DNA of 64,000 nucleotides from a virus, in the IMG/VR virus record IMGVR_UViG_3300008113_000010, positions 1 to 64,000 of that record, one strand, 5' to 3'. The translations under genes and the position numbers were made by a program. Numbering within the stretch: the first letter of the stretch is position 1; the number at the start of each line of letters is the position of its first letter. Of this stretch, positions 23,628-32,257 are shown piece by piece. The notes beneath the pieces are model-generated. The model saw only the letters and a list, made by a program, of their open reading frames with translations. It did not search any database and was not told the DNA's origin.

Positions 23628-24460
23628 TAGAATAAATTTTTAAGATAGTTTTCCCACATGTAATCTTCTGCTAGTGGTAATTCCAACGCTTTCTTGAAAT
23701 TTCTTTCAATTGCGGGCATCATGGACTGATATTTTTCTACAGTTAAACTTGACAAGTCGGGGTCATCCTCCAAGAATATTACTCCTGTTGGGTCGAAGTA
23801 TTTCTCAACGACCTTCCTCGAACCATAATATACAGGGACAGTTCCCATAACAAAATTATCTGTAAGTTTCTCTGTGAAGTATGTGTCAGAATTATCATTT
23901 TCAATTGAGACTGAAAACATATAATCTCTCAATCCATCCTCTTTATCGTTTATTTGGTGGGGTCTGCCTGAACCGAATAGGTCCACTTTATCTTTCAATC
24001 TCTCAACCCATTGTAGTCTGTTTTGGTGACCCCTCAACCATCCTTTATTGGATGCAATCATGGATACAAGTTTAGTTTTTGGGTGTATCATTCTATTTCT
24101 TTCCCAAATCCAAGGAACCGCATTTGATATATTGTAAACAAATGGTGCACCCATTTCGACAAGACTATCCATACAAGTGAATATCCACTTATAATGTTCC
24201 CTTGTTTTGTCAATATTATCTAAGAGATATTTGATTGTGTGCTCATTCATCTGTGGTGATTCGAGTAACCATCCAATTTTTTCTCTTGATGGGTCATTGA
24301 ATCCCCAATCTTTAATGTAGTTATCAACATATACACTAACTTCGTGTGGTGTTTCAGTTTCTCTAGATAGCCATTGTATATACTTTGGCATGTTGCGGTT
24401 TGATGAACAATCATATTCACCCCACCAATCTGATACTTTCCTGATTAATTTTTTTTCCAT
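23627..24460 (-). CDS. Alpha-1,3-fucosyltransferase-type glycosyltransferase (GT10)
   Basis: 277 residues. The C-terminal donor-binding half shows the GT10 signature: LFGSGRP (161-167), then DYMFSVSIENDNSDTYFTEK (179-198) and GTVPVYYGSRKV. In the family the E-N and T-E-K-L residues contact GDP-fucose. No membrane anchor, so it is a soluble cytoplasmic enzyme. The gene overlaps its upstream and downstream partners by single bases. It may use GDP-L-fucose or, given the neighbouring epimerase, GDP-L-galactose. Confidence 0.85.
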   Translation of the reverse strand: MEKKLIRKVSDWWGEYDCSSNRNMPKYIQWLSRETETPHEVSVYVDNYIKDWGFNDPSREKIGWLLESPQMNEHTIKYLLDNIDKTREHYKWIFTCMDSLVEMGAPFVYNISNAVPWIWERNRMIHPKTKLVSMIASNKGWLRGHQNRLQWVERLKDKVDLFGSGRPHQINDKEDGLRDYMFSVSIENDNSDTYFTEKLTDNFVMGTVPVYYGSRKVVEKYFDPTGVIFLEDDPDLSSLTVEKYQSMMPAIERNFKKALELPLAEDYMWENYLKNLF

Positions 24461-24463
24461 TTT

Positions 24464-25072
24464 TTATCTTTTAATATATGCTCCACCATAAGTCCCATTA
24501 TGGGTTAATTCAAATTGGAGATTATGTTTATTTATCCATTCGTTGAAGGCCTGCCTTTCGTGATGGTCATATTCAGAATTCCCACCATGCCAATCATCAA
24601 ATCTTATGAAAACCTCTGACCATTCACATTTTAACAAAAATTCGAGTGATGATACCGTTGGTTCATATATGTCTACATCAACATTACATATAGAAATTTT
24701 TCCGATTCCGTAATCTGATGGATGTGTTAATTTGTGAATATCTGAGATAATTGGTTTTATATTTGGCTTACTTGATAGTTTTTGCAGGGCCTCATCTATT
24801 GTTTTTGGAAACTCGCAACCTTTTGCGTTCCATGCACCCAACGCAAAAGAACCTTCCCTCCAATCACTTGAGGATGGTAATGGTTTGGAACTTTTTCCAA
24901 GTCCTTGAAAATGGTCAATTGTGAATACTGTTTTGTCAGGAAACATTGTGGCAAGTTGGATTGCACTTTGACAAGTGCAAGTTCCAAACTCCAAAACATC
25001 ACCAATTAGAGAATATTTTTTCGATATCTCTTTTAAAATTTCTAATTTACATGAAAGGTTTGAGTTGTTCAT
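24464..25072 (-). CDS. SAM-dependent methyltransferase (TylF/MycF-like), copy 2
   Basis: 202 residues. VLEFGTCTCQSAIQLATMFP is the SAM-binding motif I region (E-F-G-T), TVFTIDHFQGL follows, and the late block FIRFDDWHGGNSEYDHHERQ has the metal-binding D-D-W-H of macrocin-type O-methyltransferases. It is a clear tandem paralogue of the next gene at 25069, sharing TIDHFQGL, SDIH.LT.PSDY, DVDIYEP.VSSLEFL and FDDWHGG. Probably methylates a sugar made or transferred by this operon. Confidence 0.75.
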   Translation of the reverse strand: MNNSNLSCKLEILKEISKKYSLIGDVLEFGTCTCQSAIQLATMFPDKTVFTIDHFQGLGKSSKPLPSSSDWREGSFALGAWNAKGCEFPKTIDEALQKLSSKPNIKPIISDIHKLTHPSDYGIGKISICNVDVDIYEPTVSSLEFLLKCEWSEVFIRFDDWHGGNSEYDHHERQAFNEWINKHNLQFELTHNGTYGGAYIKR

Positions 25073-25701
25073 CTTGCTCTTTTTACGTGGACCCCACCTA
25101 TATAACCACCGTGAGTTATTTGGAAATCATATTTATATTTTTCAATCCACTCTACGAATGCTAAACGTTCATGTTGGTCGTATTCGGATTCACCTCCGTG
25201 CCAATCGTCAAACCTGATGAATATCTCGGACCATTCGCATTTTGTTAAAAACTCTAATGAAGAAACTGCTGGTTCATAAATGTCAACATCAAGGTTACAT
25301 ATGGAAATTTTTGAGATATTATAATCCGAAGGTTCAGTTAAGTCATGGATATCCGATATAATCATTTCGATATTATTATGACCTTTGAATCTATTTTTAA
25401 GTTCTTCTATAGATTTTGGAACACTAGAAATATGTTTATACAAAGGATTGTCCAAAGCAAATGCTCTCTCAATCCAATCACTATCTTTAGGAACGTTTTT
25501 GTTTGTTTTTTCTAACCCTTGAAAATGGTCTATTGTGAAGATGGTTTTATCGGGGAAAAGACCTGAAAGGACTTTGGTGCTCCCACCTGTGAAAGTTCCA
25601 AATTCAATTACATCACCATCCAATTTGAAGTTTCGAGATGTAACAATTTTTTTTACGTCAGATATTTGACAAGATTCGCTGTTTGGACTTGTATTAATCA
25701 T
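25069..25701 (-). CDS. SAM-dependent methyltransferase (TylF/MycF-like), copy 1
   Basis: 210 residues, the same family as the gene at 24464. DVIEFGTFTGGSTKVLSGLF is motif I, and FIRFDDWHGGESEYDQHERL is the putative metal and substrate site. Compared with its paralogue, motif I has the more usual G-T-F-T-G-G in place of G-T-C-T-C-Q, so this copy may be the ancestral form. It overlaps its paralogue by 4 bases and the GT11 gene by 8. Confidence 0.75.
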   Translation of the reverse strand: MINTSPNSESCQISDVKKIVTSRNFKLDGDVIEFGTFTGGSTKVLSGLFPDKTIFTIDHFQGLEKTNKNVPKDSDWIERAFALDNPLYKHISSVPKSIEELKNRFKGHNNIEMIISDIHDLTEPSDYNISKISICNLDVDIYEPAVSSLEFLTKCEWSEIFIRFDDWHGGESEYDQHERLAFVEWIEKYKYDFQITHGGYIGGVHVKRAR

Positions 25702-26524
25702 TTTTTAGAGGAATTAATCTTCCACCCTCAACCCAATCACAATTTATAGTGTGCCAGTAAGATTCGTAGATATCCTTTGCATTAGGACCTTTAGGACCGA
25801 ACCAACGAGATGGGGCGACAATTTTTTTATTTAAGTTTTTGTTCAAAAATACACCCCACCATGAAAAAGTGGAGTTTGATATTATGTGATTTTGACAGAG
25901 TCCCATTAAGTATAATTCTCTCCAATCCTCAGACTCATTTACATAAACTACACTTGGAAAATTTAAATTTTGTTTAACAAAATCGTGGTCATCACTGAAA
26001 ACAAATACTGTTGAGTATTCCCCAATTACTTTTAGAGCTTCTTGAATATACTCTAAACTAATTGTTGGGTGAATCTCAGGGAATTGAAGATATTCACTTC
26101 TTCTGACGTGGAGAGATAAAGTATTTGGTTGGGATAATTGAGGATATTTTAATTTCATTTCTTCGACCAATTCAGGGTTAGGTTGAAAAATATCTCTTAT
26201 TTTTTCATCGTATCCAAACCAATTTTTGGAACTTTGATAGTATCCATAGAATGAGGTATTGGTTTCCAGTGGATTCACTTCAGAATACTCGAAAGGTCCT
26301 TCATATACGTGTGTAAAACCTTCAATCTTATCTGAAAATTCCAAGTTTCTGAATACGTTATCGATGTAATTTTTAGCATTTCTCCCTTGACCTGGTGTCC
26401 AAGAATCAGGAAAGAATTTTACCTCTCTGTTGTGTTTCCAGCCTTGAGCTAAAGCGTGTGCAGCCTCAAACAATTGATTTCCTAATCCACCCATAAGGTG
26501 TGCTGATATTAAATTCGACATCAC
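25694..26524 (-). CDS. Alpha-1,2-fucosyltransferase-type glycosyltransferase (GT11)
   Basis: 276 residues. GGLGNQLFE (12-20) and the HxRRxDY-type donor motif, here HVRRSEY (139-145), are hallmarks of GT11; STFSWWGVFLN is the third conserved block. The enzyme class transfers L-fucose from GDP-fucose with inversion. The Asp of R-R-x-D-Y is Glu here, a small deviation. Neighbours are methyltransferases on one side and an FkbM methyltransferase on the other. Confidence 0.87.
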   Translation of the reverse strand: MMSNLISAHLMGGLGNQLFEAAHALAQGWKHNREVKFFPDSWTPGQGRNAKNYIDNVFRNLEFSDKIEGFTHVYEGPFEYSEVNPLETNTSFYGYYQSSKNWFGYDEKIRDIFQPNPELVEEMKLKYPQLSQPNTLSLHVRRSEYLQFPEIHPTISLEYIQEALKVIGEYSTVFVFSDDHDFVKQNLNFPSVVYVNESEDWRELYLMGLCQNHIISNSTFSWWGVFLNKNLNKKIVAPSRWFGPKGPNAKDIYESYWHTINCDWVEGGRLIPLKND

Positions 26525-26525
26525 T

Positions 26526-27173
26526 TTAATTTTTTACATATAGAGTATCACCCCAAACACTATGAAATTGGTGATAGTATTTTTTATGAAATCCCTTGGA
26601 CTCCATTAATGAATCTATTTCTGTGTCAATTTTCTGACCTTCGTATAATTCTACTTTAGCCGTCTCAATTACTATTATATTCGCATTAAAAATTAATTCA
26701 CTCGAATTAAGTATTTCAAAATCATGTCCTTGTGTATCAAGACTGACTAAATCGAAATTAGACTCTAAATTATTTTCAGAAATGAATTCATCTATGTTGA
26801 TTGTATTAACTTGGCAAGTATCAACTTTCTGTATATCTTGATAAAGTTCCAAGTGGATTTTCAAATCCTGAAGGGATGAACATCCTGGGTTTGTTTTCGA
26901 TGTGTTTTCAATTATGTTGAAACTAGCAACTCCTTTCTTATTGCTTACCGCATAGGGAAATAATGAGTTTTCAAAATTATATCCTGCAAGGTTTTTTTCT
27001 AATTGGCTCAATAGTTTTGGGTTTGGTTCGAACCAGTAAACTTTTTTTGGATTGAGTCTGTTGTAAAAAGTTACTTCTTCACCTAAACACGCTCCGATGT
27101 GGAGGATGTTGTCTATTTTTTTTGTTTGGTTAATTTCCAAAATAATGTTTTCTATACTTGAATCAAAACTCAT
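26526..27173 (-). CDS. FkbM-family methyltransferase
   Basis: 215 residues. HIGACLGEEVTFYNRL (motif I), VYWFEPNPKLLSQLEKNL, and the core DLVSLDTQGHDFEIL are typical of FkbM methyltransferases, which O-methylate sugars and other small hydroxyl acceptors. ATG 27173 overlaps the end of the GT2 gene by 4 bases. The third methyltransferase of the operon. Confidence 0.85.
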   Translation of the reverse strand: MSFDSSIENIILEINQTKKIDNILHIGACLGEEVTFYNRLNPKKVYWFEPNPKLLSQLEKNLAGYNFENSLFPYAVSNKKGVASFNIIENTSKTNPGCSSLQDLKIHLELYQDIQKVDTCQVNTINIDEFISENNLESNFDLVSLDTQGHDFEILNSSELIFNANIIVIETAKVELYEGQKIDTEIDSLMESKGFHKKYYHQFHSVWGDTLYVKN

Positions 27174-27880
27174 AGTTTTGTGTAGGGGGTTTTGTTTCTG
27201 ATTTTATTGACCGTTTCAATAACCTTGTTCATATTGACTTTATGGTCATTGAGTGGGTTAGATTCATTGTAAATATAATTTATGTCGGTCAAAAATCTAT
27301 AATGTTCCATACCTGACATTTCAAACATCGGAAACATAAAAGATAGGTCACCAGCAACATCCCAATAGTTACCTTTGTCGTCTCTCAAGTCTTTTTCGTC
27401 AATTTTTTTCCAAAGCCAAGATTTCCATGTTCTCATGTGAGAAAGGGTGAAAACTTGTTTTCTTACATCTACATTTGTCGTAGGTGGATTTGCAAAACCT
27501 GGTCTTCCGTCATGATACTTGAACGAACCACTTGTCATCCAAACATTTTTATCTTCATAGACTTTTGCAATATTGGACAGAACTTGTGAGTTTGGTAACC
27601 AATCGTCTCCATCAATCTCAACACAGATTTCTTCCCCTTCAATACCTCTCCATCTTATTATTTGGTCGTAGTTGCCTGGTTGATAAAACTTGATATGATT
27701 TTCAATAAGAATAAACCTTGGGTCGTCAGATATAGTCCTTTTGATGATTTCTCTAGTTTTATCCGTAGATAAATCATCAGTTATGTAACATATAAAATCT
27801 TTGAATTTTTGACCCATTATACTCAACAAACACCTTTCAATGAATTGTTCGCAGTTAAAAGTGGTGGTTAGAATAATCAT
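27170..27880 (-). CDS. Glycosyltransferase family 2
   Basis: 236 residues with a canonical GT2 start (IILTTTFNCEQFIERCLLSI), the strand ICYITDDLSTDKTREII and the metal-binding VEIDGDDW. Good match over the whole GT-A domain. Soluble. Overlaps both neighbours by 4 bases. Confidence 0.88.
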   Translation of the reverse strand: MIILTTTFNCEQFIERCLLSIMGQKFKDFICYITDDLSTDKTREIIKRTISDDPRFILIENHIKFYQPGNYDQIIRWRGIEGEEICVEIDGDDWLPNSQVLSNIAKVYEDKNVWMTSGSFKYHDGRPGFANPPTTNVDVRKQVFTLSHMRTWKSWLWKKIDEKDLRDDKGNYWDVAGDLSFMFPMFEMSGMEHYRFLTDINYIYNESNPLNDHKVNMNKVIETVNKIRNKTPYTKL

Positions 27881-29505
27881 GATAAAACTTCTCTGTATAT
27901 ATTTTTTATTTTTTCACTTACTTTACTACTGTGGTATTTCTCAACGTCATCGGGAACTTGATAAAGTTCTTTAGAAATAATAAATCCATTCGAATCTACC
28001 TTATATATCCAACCTGGTTTCTGGCATAACCAACCCTCTATTGTTGTTCTACCCAATTGTATTCCGGCTGTCTCTGAACATCTATTTATAAAACTTTCAA
28101 CATTCCAAGTTGGTGGGAAATGCTTGACGTGTGAATTCAAAAGAATTTGTGGAAGATAATTCGATTTATCCTCTCCAACAATCCAAAGTTCCTTTTCATT
28201 TTCTTTTGTGTAGTCAATCAAATCCATTATTGTTTCTCTTCTAAGATAATCTATAGTCCCAACAAACAATATCGCGTTTTCTTTTTTTACATTCTTAGTA
28301 ACAAATTTGTTTTCATCTATAGGGTTATAAATCACTTCAATCTCATTTTCAGAAATCTGAAAATTTTCAATCATATAATTTTTTATTTCAGGTCTGATTG
28401 CAATGTATTTTTTTATAGATTCATGTTTGATTGGATTTTCTAATTCAATGACTTCAGAATGTATCGAATAAACTTTTTCAACCTCAGGATAGAATTGAAT
28501 CATCCTTTCCGCAACAGGTTTGTGTTGCATATGAATAATATCGAATGGCGCCTCTGTAACTCTATACATCATATTTGGTGTAGAAGGTTGAAATCCTTTT
28601 TCCGTTGTAAATCCCCATTTCCCGTCACCCAATTTAAAACCAGGCGCTTGTTCGAAACTTATAACCTTGATACCTTGTCTTTTTGCCATATCGGTTAACA
28701 CTCCACCTATTTGAGACATGATTGTAACATCACAACCCAATTTTTGTAATTTTTGTGCTAATTCATAAACGTATAATTCAGAACCGGTAAAAGTTTTAAA
28801 AAATAAACAACTCAATAAAACTCTAATTTTTCTTTGAGTATCATATGGTATTTTGACAGGTAGGTTTTGGCTGTATTTGGTTTCGAATAACTGTCTATTT
28901 TTTTCCCATTGGTCATTGGTGGCACCGATTGATTTGTGAGTTATTCTTATATTTGTGATTACTCCAATCTTAACACCTTCCATAAAGTTTTCAAAACAAA
29001 ATGGGATATCATAGAAATGAAATCCTTCGAATTCTTCATTGAAGTTTTTCTTAATTCGACTTTTACTGACAGCAATGAAAACACCGTCCAAGACAATCAC
29101 AGGAGTCACCGAACTACCAATTGATTCCGAGTATTTTGATTCCCATTTTTTTCCTCCACTTTCGTGATTAACAATTCCTATCATTTTTCTTCTATCCTCC
29201 CACCATTTTCCACTCGCGGGCATAGATGTTGTTCCTGCCATACCGATAATACCATAGTCGGTTTTTTCGAAATGTTTAGTGATTTTGGAATACCAGGAGT
29301 TTGTATCGAAATAAATGTCATCATGACAAAATACGATAATATCAGTTTCTGATTCTTTCAGAATTTCGTTATAAACTTGAGCCAATGATTTTTCTCCGTT
29401 ATTTATTTTTTCAATAACGTTAATTTTTTTGTATCCTGATGACTTTTTTAAATATTCTATAAATTCAGGCTTGTGTTCTCTGCTTGAATAACCAACTGTT
29501 ATCAT
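27877..29505 (-). CDS. Two-domain glycosyltransferase (GT2-like plus GT4-like)
   Basis: 542 residues. Residues 1-215 form a GT-A domain (ITVGYSSREHKPEFIEYLKK, DIIVFCHDDIYFDTNSW with a DD/DxD-type site, VLDGVFIAVSKSRI). Residues about 225-540 form a GT-B domain (RVLLSCLFFKTFTGSELYVY, IYNPIDENKFV, ILFVGTIDYLRRE, the last two being typical GT4 blocks). The fusion may add two sugars in sequence to one acceptor. Its stop overlaps the downstream GT2 start by 4 bases. Confidence 0.82.
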   Translation of the reverse strand: MITVGYSSREHKPEFIEYLKKSSGYKKINVIEKINNGEKSLAQVYNEILKESETDIIVFCHDDIYFDTNSWYSKITKHFEKTDYGIIGMAGTTSMPASGKWWEDRRKMIGIVNHESGGKKWESKYSESIGSSVTPVIVLDGVFIAVSKSRIKKNFNEEFEGFHFYDIPFCFENFMEGVKIGVITNIRITHKSIGATNDQWEKNRQLFETKYSQNLPVKIPYDTQRKIRVLLSCLFFKTFTGSELYVYELAQKLQKLGCDVTIMSQIGGVLTDMAKRQGIKVISFEQAPGFKLGDGKWGFTTEKGFQPSTPNMMYRVTEAPFDIIHMQHKPVAERMIQFYPEVEKVYSIHSEVIELENPIKHESIKKYIAIRPEIKNYMIENFQISENEIEVIYNPIDENKFVTKNVKKENAILFVGTIDYLRRETIMDLIDYTKENEKELWIVGEDKSNYLPQILLNSHVKHFPPTWNVESFINRCSETAGIQLGRTTIEGWLCQKPGWIYKVDSNGFIISKELYQVPDDVEKYHSSKVSEKIKNIYREVLS

Positions 29506-29675
29506 TATCCTAATCTTTTTTTCTTTGCTTCTTTTATAATTTCGTGTGGTGTTTTGTTGGGGTCAATTTTGGATATTTGGATGCAATCCAAAATAAACTC
29601 AGCGAGCAAATGTTTCCTCTCTAGTTTTTTGATTAATTCAATCAAAGTGTCCAGATTTTCGTAGTATTTTCCCAT
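29505..29675 (-). CDS. Hypothetical small helical protein
   Basis: 56 residues from ATG 29675, which lies 10 bases after the dUTPase stop; an in-frame ATG at 29744 would overlap dUTPase by 59 bases. The sequence is helical (YYENLDTLIELIKKLERKHL), with a Lys-rich end. It overlaps the next gene by one base. Unknown function. Confidence 0.5.
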   Translation of the reverse strand: MGKYYENLDTLIELIKKLERKHLLAEFILDCIQISKIDPNKTPHEIIKEAKKKRLG

Positions 29676-29685
29676 TATCAAAAAT

Positions 29686-30291
29686 TTAAATTCCTGTGCT
29701 TCCAAAACCATTGTCTCCCCTGTCTTTTTGACCAATCTCATCAACAGGAACTAAATTGACAAATCTTCCGTTTTTCACAGGACAAAGAACTGCTTGAGCA
29801 ACTTTCATGTTTTTTGAGATTGTAAATTTGGTTGGGTTTGCATTAAAAACAGGCACTTTTATTTCCCCTGTGTATCCTTGGTCTACGGTGCCTGGCGAGT
29901 TTAAGACCATTAAACCTTGATTAACTGCTAATCCACTTTTGGTTCTTATTTGTATTTCATATCCCTCTTCGAAATTGAACTTTAGACCAGTAGAAACCAA
30001 ACCTCTTCCAAATGGTTCTAAGGTCATTTCATCAACAGAATATAAATCAAATCCTGAATCAGTTGGGTAGTTATATGATGGAAAGATTGCGTCCTCATGA
30101 ATTAGTTCAATCTCAACCGTTTGTGTCTGTAATGCAATTGTTGCGTCGGCATTCATTTGTTCCATGGACATCCCAAATAAATCTTCCAACTCACGTTGGT
30201 AATTCTCATCAGGTTCCATACCTACCTCATCCTTTATCCTTTGGAATTGTTCCATGATTTCTTTCAGAAGTTCTTCATCTTTTTTTTGCAT
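29686..30291 (-). CDS. dut: dUTP diphosphatase (dUTPase)
   Basis: 201 residues. The C-terminal 145 form a trimeric dUTPase with all motifs: GFDLYS (I), RTKSGLA (II), the uridine-binding NSPGTVDQGYTGEIKV (III), and the Gly-rich RGDNGFGSTG tail (V). Hydrolyses dUTP to dUMP and PPi, keeping uracil out of DNA. The N-terminal 55 residues are a helical extension (EELLKEIMEQFQRIKDEVGM) not found in cellular enzymes. It belongs to a short DNA-metabolism group with the exonuclease upstream, embedded in the glycan operon. Confidence 0.93.
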   Translation of the reverse strand: MQKKDEELLKEIMEQFQRIKDEVGMEPDENYQRELEDLFGMSMEQMNADATIALQTQTVEIELIHEDAIFPSYNYPTDSGFDLYSVDEMTLEPFGRGLVSTGLKFNFEEGYEIQIRTKSGLAVNQGLMVLNSPGTVDQGYTGEIKVPVFNANPTKFTISKNMKVAQAVLCPVKNGRFVNLVPVDEIGQKDRGDNGFGSTGI

Positions 30292-30292
30292 G

Positions 30293-30994
30293 TTATTTAA
30301 GTTTTTGAATTTTTTTAATTACATCAATTAATACAGACACATCTTTCTCACAATATTTTACAATACCTTCAATATCTTTTTTTACCCAAAAAGCGTCATG
30401 AACCTTATTACCTGTAATTTCCATGGTCTTCGAAGATTCTACACCCAAACATACACACATAAGTTCCAAGGATGCAATTGAGCCATAGCCACCGTATTGC
30501 CAAAATTCCTTAGTGTCAAAAGCCTTTATTTCCCAAGGTTTCGTATCGTGTCCTGGTAATATCTTTGGTGGTTGAAAACCGTTTATAATCATTCTTTTAG
30601 CCAACATTGGAATGTCAAAACCTTTTACATTATGTCCACAAAGAAAAAAACCTAACTCCCCAACTTTTTGTAAAAGTTTCTGAACTTCAAATAATATCTT
30701 TTTCTCATCAGGGTCACTGAAAGATTGCATTCGTGTGTTACCTTGTTCGGTCACAAATGCAACACTTATACATGCAATTCTTGCAAACTCAGGGACAAGT
30801 GCCGCTCTATTGACGAACATATCACCGATTGGTTTGTCCGCATCTTCTGGGAATCTTTTTTGAAACCAATCAAAATAGTTTTCAAATTGGAAAGACAACG
30901 CTGGTTGGTTTTTTACCAAGGAATCCCAATTGGGTTGGACTCCAACGGTTTCGATATCTAAAAAAAGAATCTTACTAAGTGGAATGTTTATCAT
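30293..30994 (-). CDS. 3'-5' exonuclease of the DnaQ/PolB-exonuclease type
   Basis: 233 residues. ExoI is ILFLDIETVG, ExoII is FFLCGHNVKGFDIPML, and ExoIII is EGIVKYCEKDVSVL (Y-x3-D), giving the complete DEDDy active site. The family resembles the exonuclease domain of family B polymerases as a stand-alone protein. The phage polymerase at 46.8 kb has its own exonuclease domain, so this enzyme may serve in repair or RNA/DNA end processing. One base separates it from dUTPase. Confidence 0.85.
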   Translation of the reverse strand: MINIPLSKILFLDIETVGVQPNWDSLVKNQPALSFQFENYFDWFQKRFPEDADKPIGDMFVNRAALVPEFARIACISVAFVTEQGNTRMQSFSDPDEKKILFEVQKLLQKVGELGFFLCGHNVKGFDIPMLAKRMIINGFQPPKILPGHDTKPWEIKAFDTKEFWQYGGYGSIASLELMCVCLGVESSKTMEITGNKVHDAFWVKKDIEGIVKYCEKDVSVLIDVIKKIQKLK

Positions 30995-32202
30995 AATATA
31001 GATTTATAAAACTCTGCTCTATGTTTGGTGACTATGTTCAAATCATATTTGTCCTTCACGGTTTCATACAACCTTTCACCTAAATCGGTAACCCAATTTC
31101 TATTTTTTTCTAATTTTTCTATAAACTTAGCCCAATCTGAATGATTTCTATTTTCTTCAACTAAAAGAGCATTACCGTCTGTAAATTCTCCATTTTTTAA
31201 AGCGTGTTTTAAATCTATTGTATAAGGACCTAAGTTAGAAGCAATTATTGCTTTTTTGTAAAAACCAGCCTCAATTACTTTAAGTTGAGATTTCATTCTG
31301 TTGAACATATGATTTTTAATTGGTGCTAAAGATATGTCGAACTTTGAATAGTTTTTTGCATATGACTGAACTGGTTTGGTCCAGACTCTGATATATGATT
31401 CTTTGTTTTCTTCAGGGTAAGATTCTTGAGAGTATTTCAAAAGATAATTTTTATATTCTTCGGATACAATAGAGAAATCTTGTGTGAATATTTTTTCGTA
31501 ATTAGCCCAAACAGTTTCGTGTGGTAATATGTTTCTTTTTTTATGTTCTCCTGTTTGTTGGTTGATTTCAGTTATTGTTCCTCTTGTGTCAAATCCACAA
31601 ATTACAAACTGTAGTTTGTCTGAAAGTTTAGATAACTTACTGAATGATTGGTCTAACAACTGTAGGTCGTGTAGATGAGAAGAACCTCCAAGCCAACCTA
31701 CTCGTAATCTGTCTGATTCAGGTGTTGGTTCCTTAAATTGTGATTCTGTTGGGTTAATTGCGTTTGGAAAAACGAAAACGTTTTTGTTCAATTTTTTTAT
31801 TTCGTCTGCAAATATTGAGGTAGTTGTTGTAACAAATTCGGCGACTTTGAGATTGTTTGTAATTTTCTCATTTATTTTGTTGAATCTTATTACATCGTGG
31901 ATTGGGTGTTCCTTACCTGGCATCCAATAGTCATCGATGTCACATATTGTTTTAATTCCCATTGATTTCAATCTCGGAATCAATTCATAGGCTTTTTCGA
32001 AATCAGCACCTAAACTTCTATGGAACGCAACTATTTGGTATTTCTTCCAAAAAGAATCATCGTTATACGGAACTTCATATATAATATCGACATGAAACTC
32101 TTCAGGATATAAATTTTGTAGAAAAATGTGAGGGTCTACAGACCTAAATTTGCCAACACCTGTTCTATCTGATGGGACAACTAATACGTTAATTTTGGGC
32201 AT
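30991..32202 (-). CDS. Glycosyltransferase, GT-B (family 4-like)
   Basis: 403 residues. The N-terminus INVLVVPSDRTGVGKFRSVD suits a GT-B acceptor domain. DIDDYWMPG occurs near residue 95 and the C-terminal half has LRVGWLGGSSHLHDL and KVIEAGFYKKAIIASNLGP, the donor-site E and following Gly-rich turn of GT4 enzymes. It is the first gene of the long glycan operon, and its ATG lies directly after the T-run of a terminator. Confidence 0.78.
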   Translation of the reverse strand: MPKINVLVVPSDRTGVGKFRSVDPHIFLQNLYPEEFHVDIIYEVPYNDDSFWKKYQIVAFHRSLGADFEKAYELIPRLKSMGIKTICDIDDYWMPGKEHPIHDVIRFNKINEKITNNLKVAEFVTTTTSIFADEIKKLNKNVFVFPNAINPTESQFKEPTPESDRLRVGWLGGSSHLHDLQLLDQSFSKLSKLSDKLQFVICGFDTRGTITEINQQTGEHKKRNILPHETVWANYEKIFTQDFSIVSEEYKNYLLKYSQESYPEENKESYIRVWTKPVQSYAKNYSKFDISLAPIKNHMFNRMKSQLKVIEAGFYKKAIIASNLGPYTIDLKHALKNGEFTDGNALLVEENRNHSDWAKFIEKLEKNRNWVTDLGERLYETVKDKYDLNIVTKHRAEFYKSIL

Positions 32203-32234
32203 AAAAAAATTGTTATATTGGAGAAATATAACAA
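32203..32234 (-). terminator. Intrinsic terminator abutting the next start codon
   Basis: On the minus strand TTGTTATATT and AATATAACAA form a perfect 10-bp stem (32225-32234 with 32210-32219, loop TCTCC), followed by seven T (32209-32203) and immediately the ATG of the glycosyltransferase at 32202. It ends the transcript of the gene at 32258 and could also attenuate the operon. Confidence 0.75.
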
Positions 32235-32257
32235 TCTATGTTGAATAAAGAAATATG

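Noticed and set aside
29676-29744. Longer start for the small protein after dUTPase
   Set aside because: It would overlap the conserved C-terminal motif region of dUTPase; ATG 29675 avoids this.
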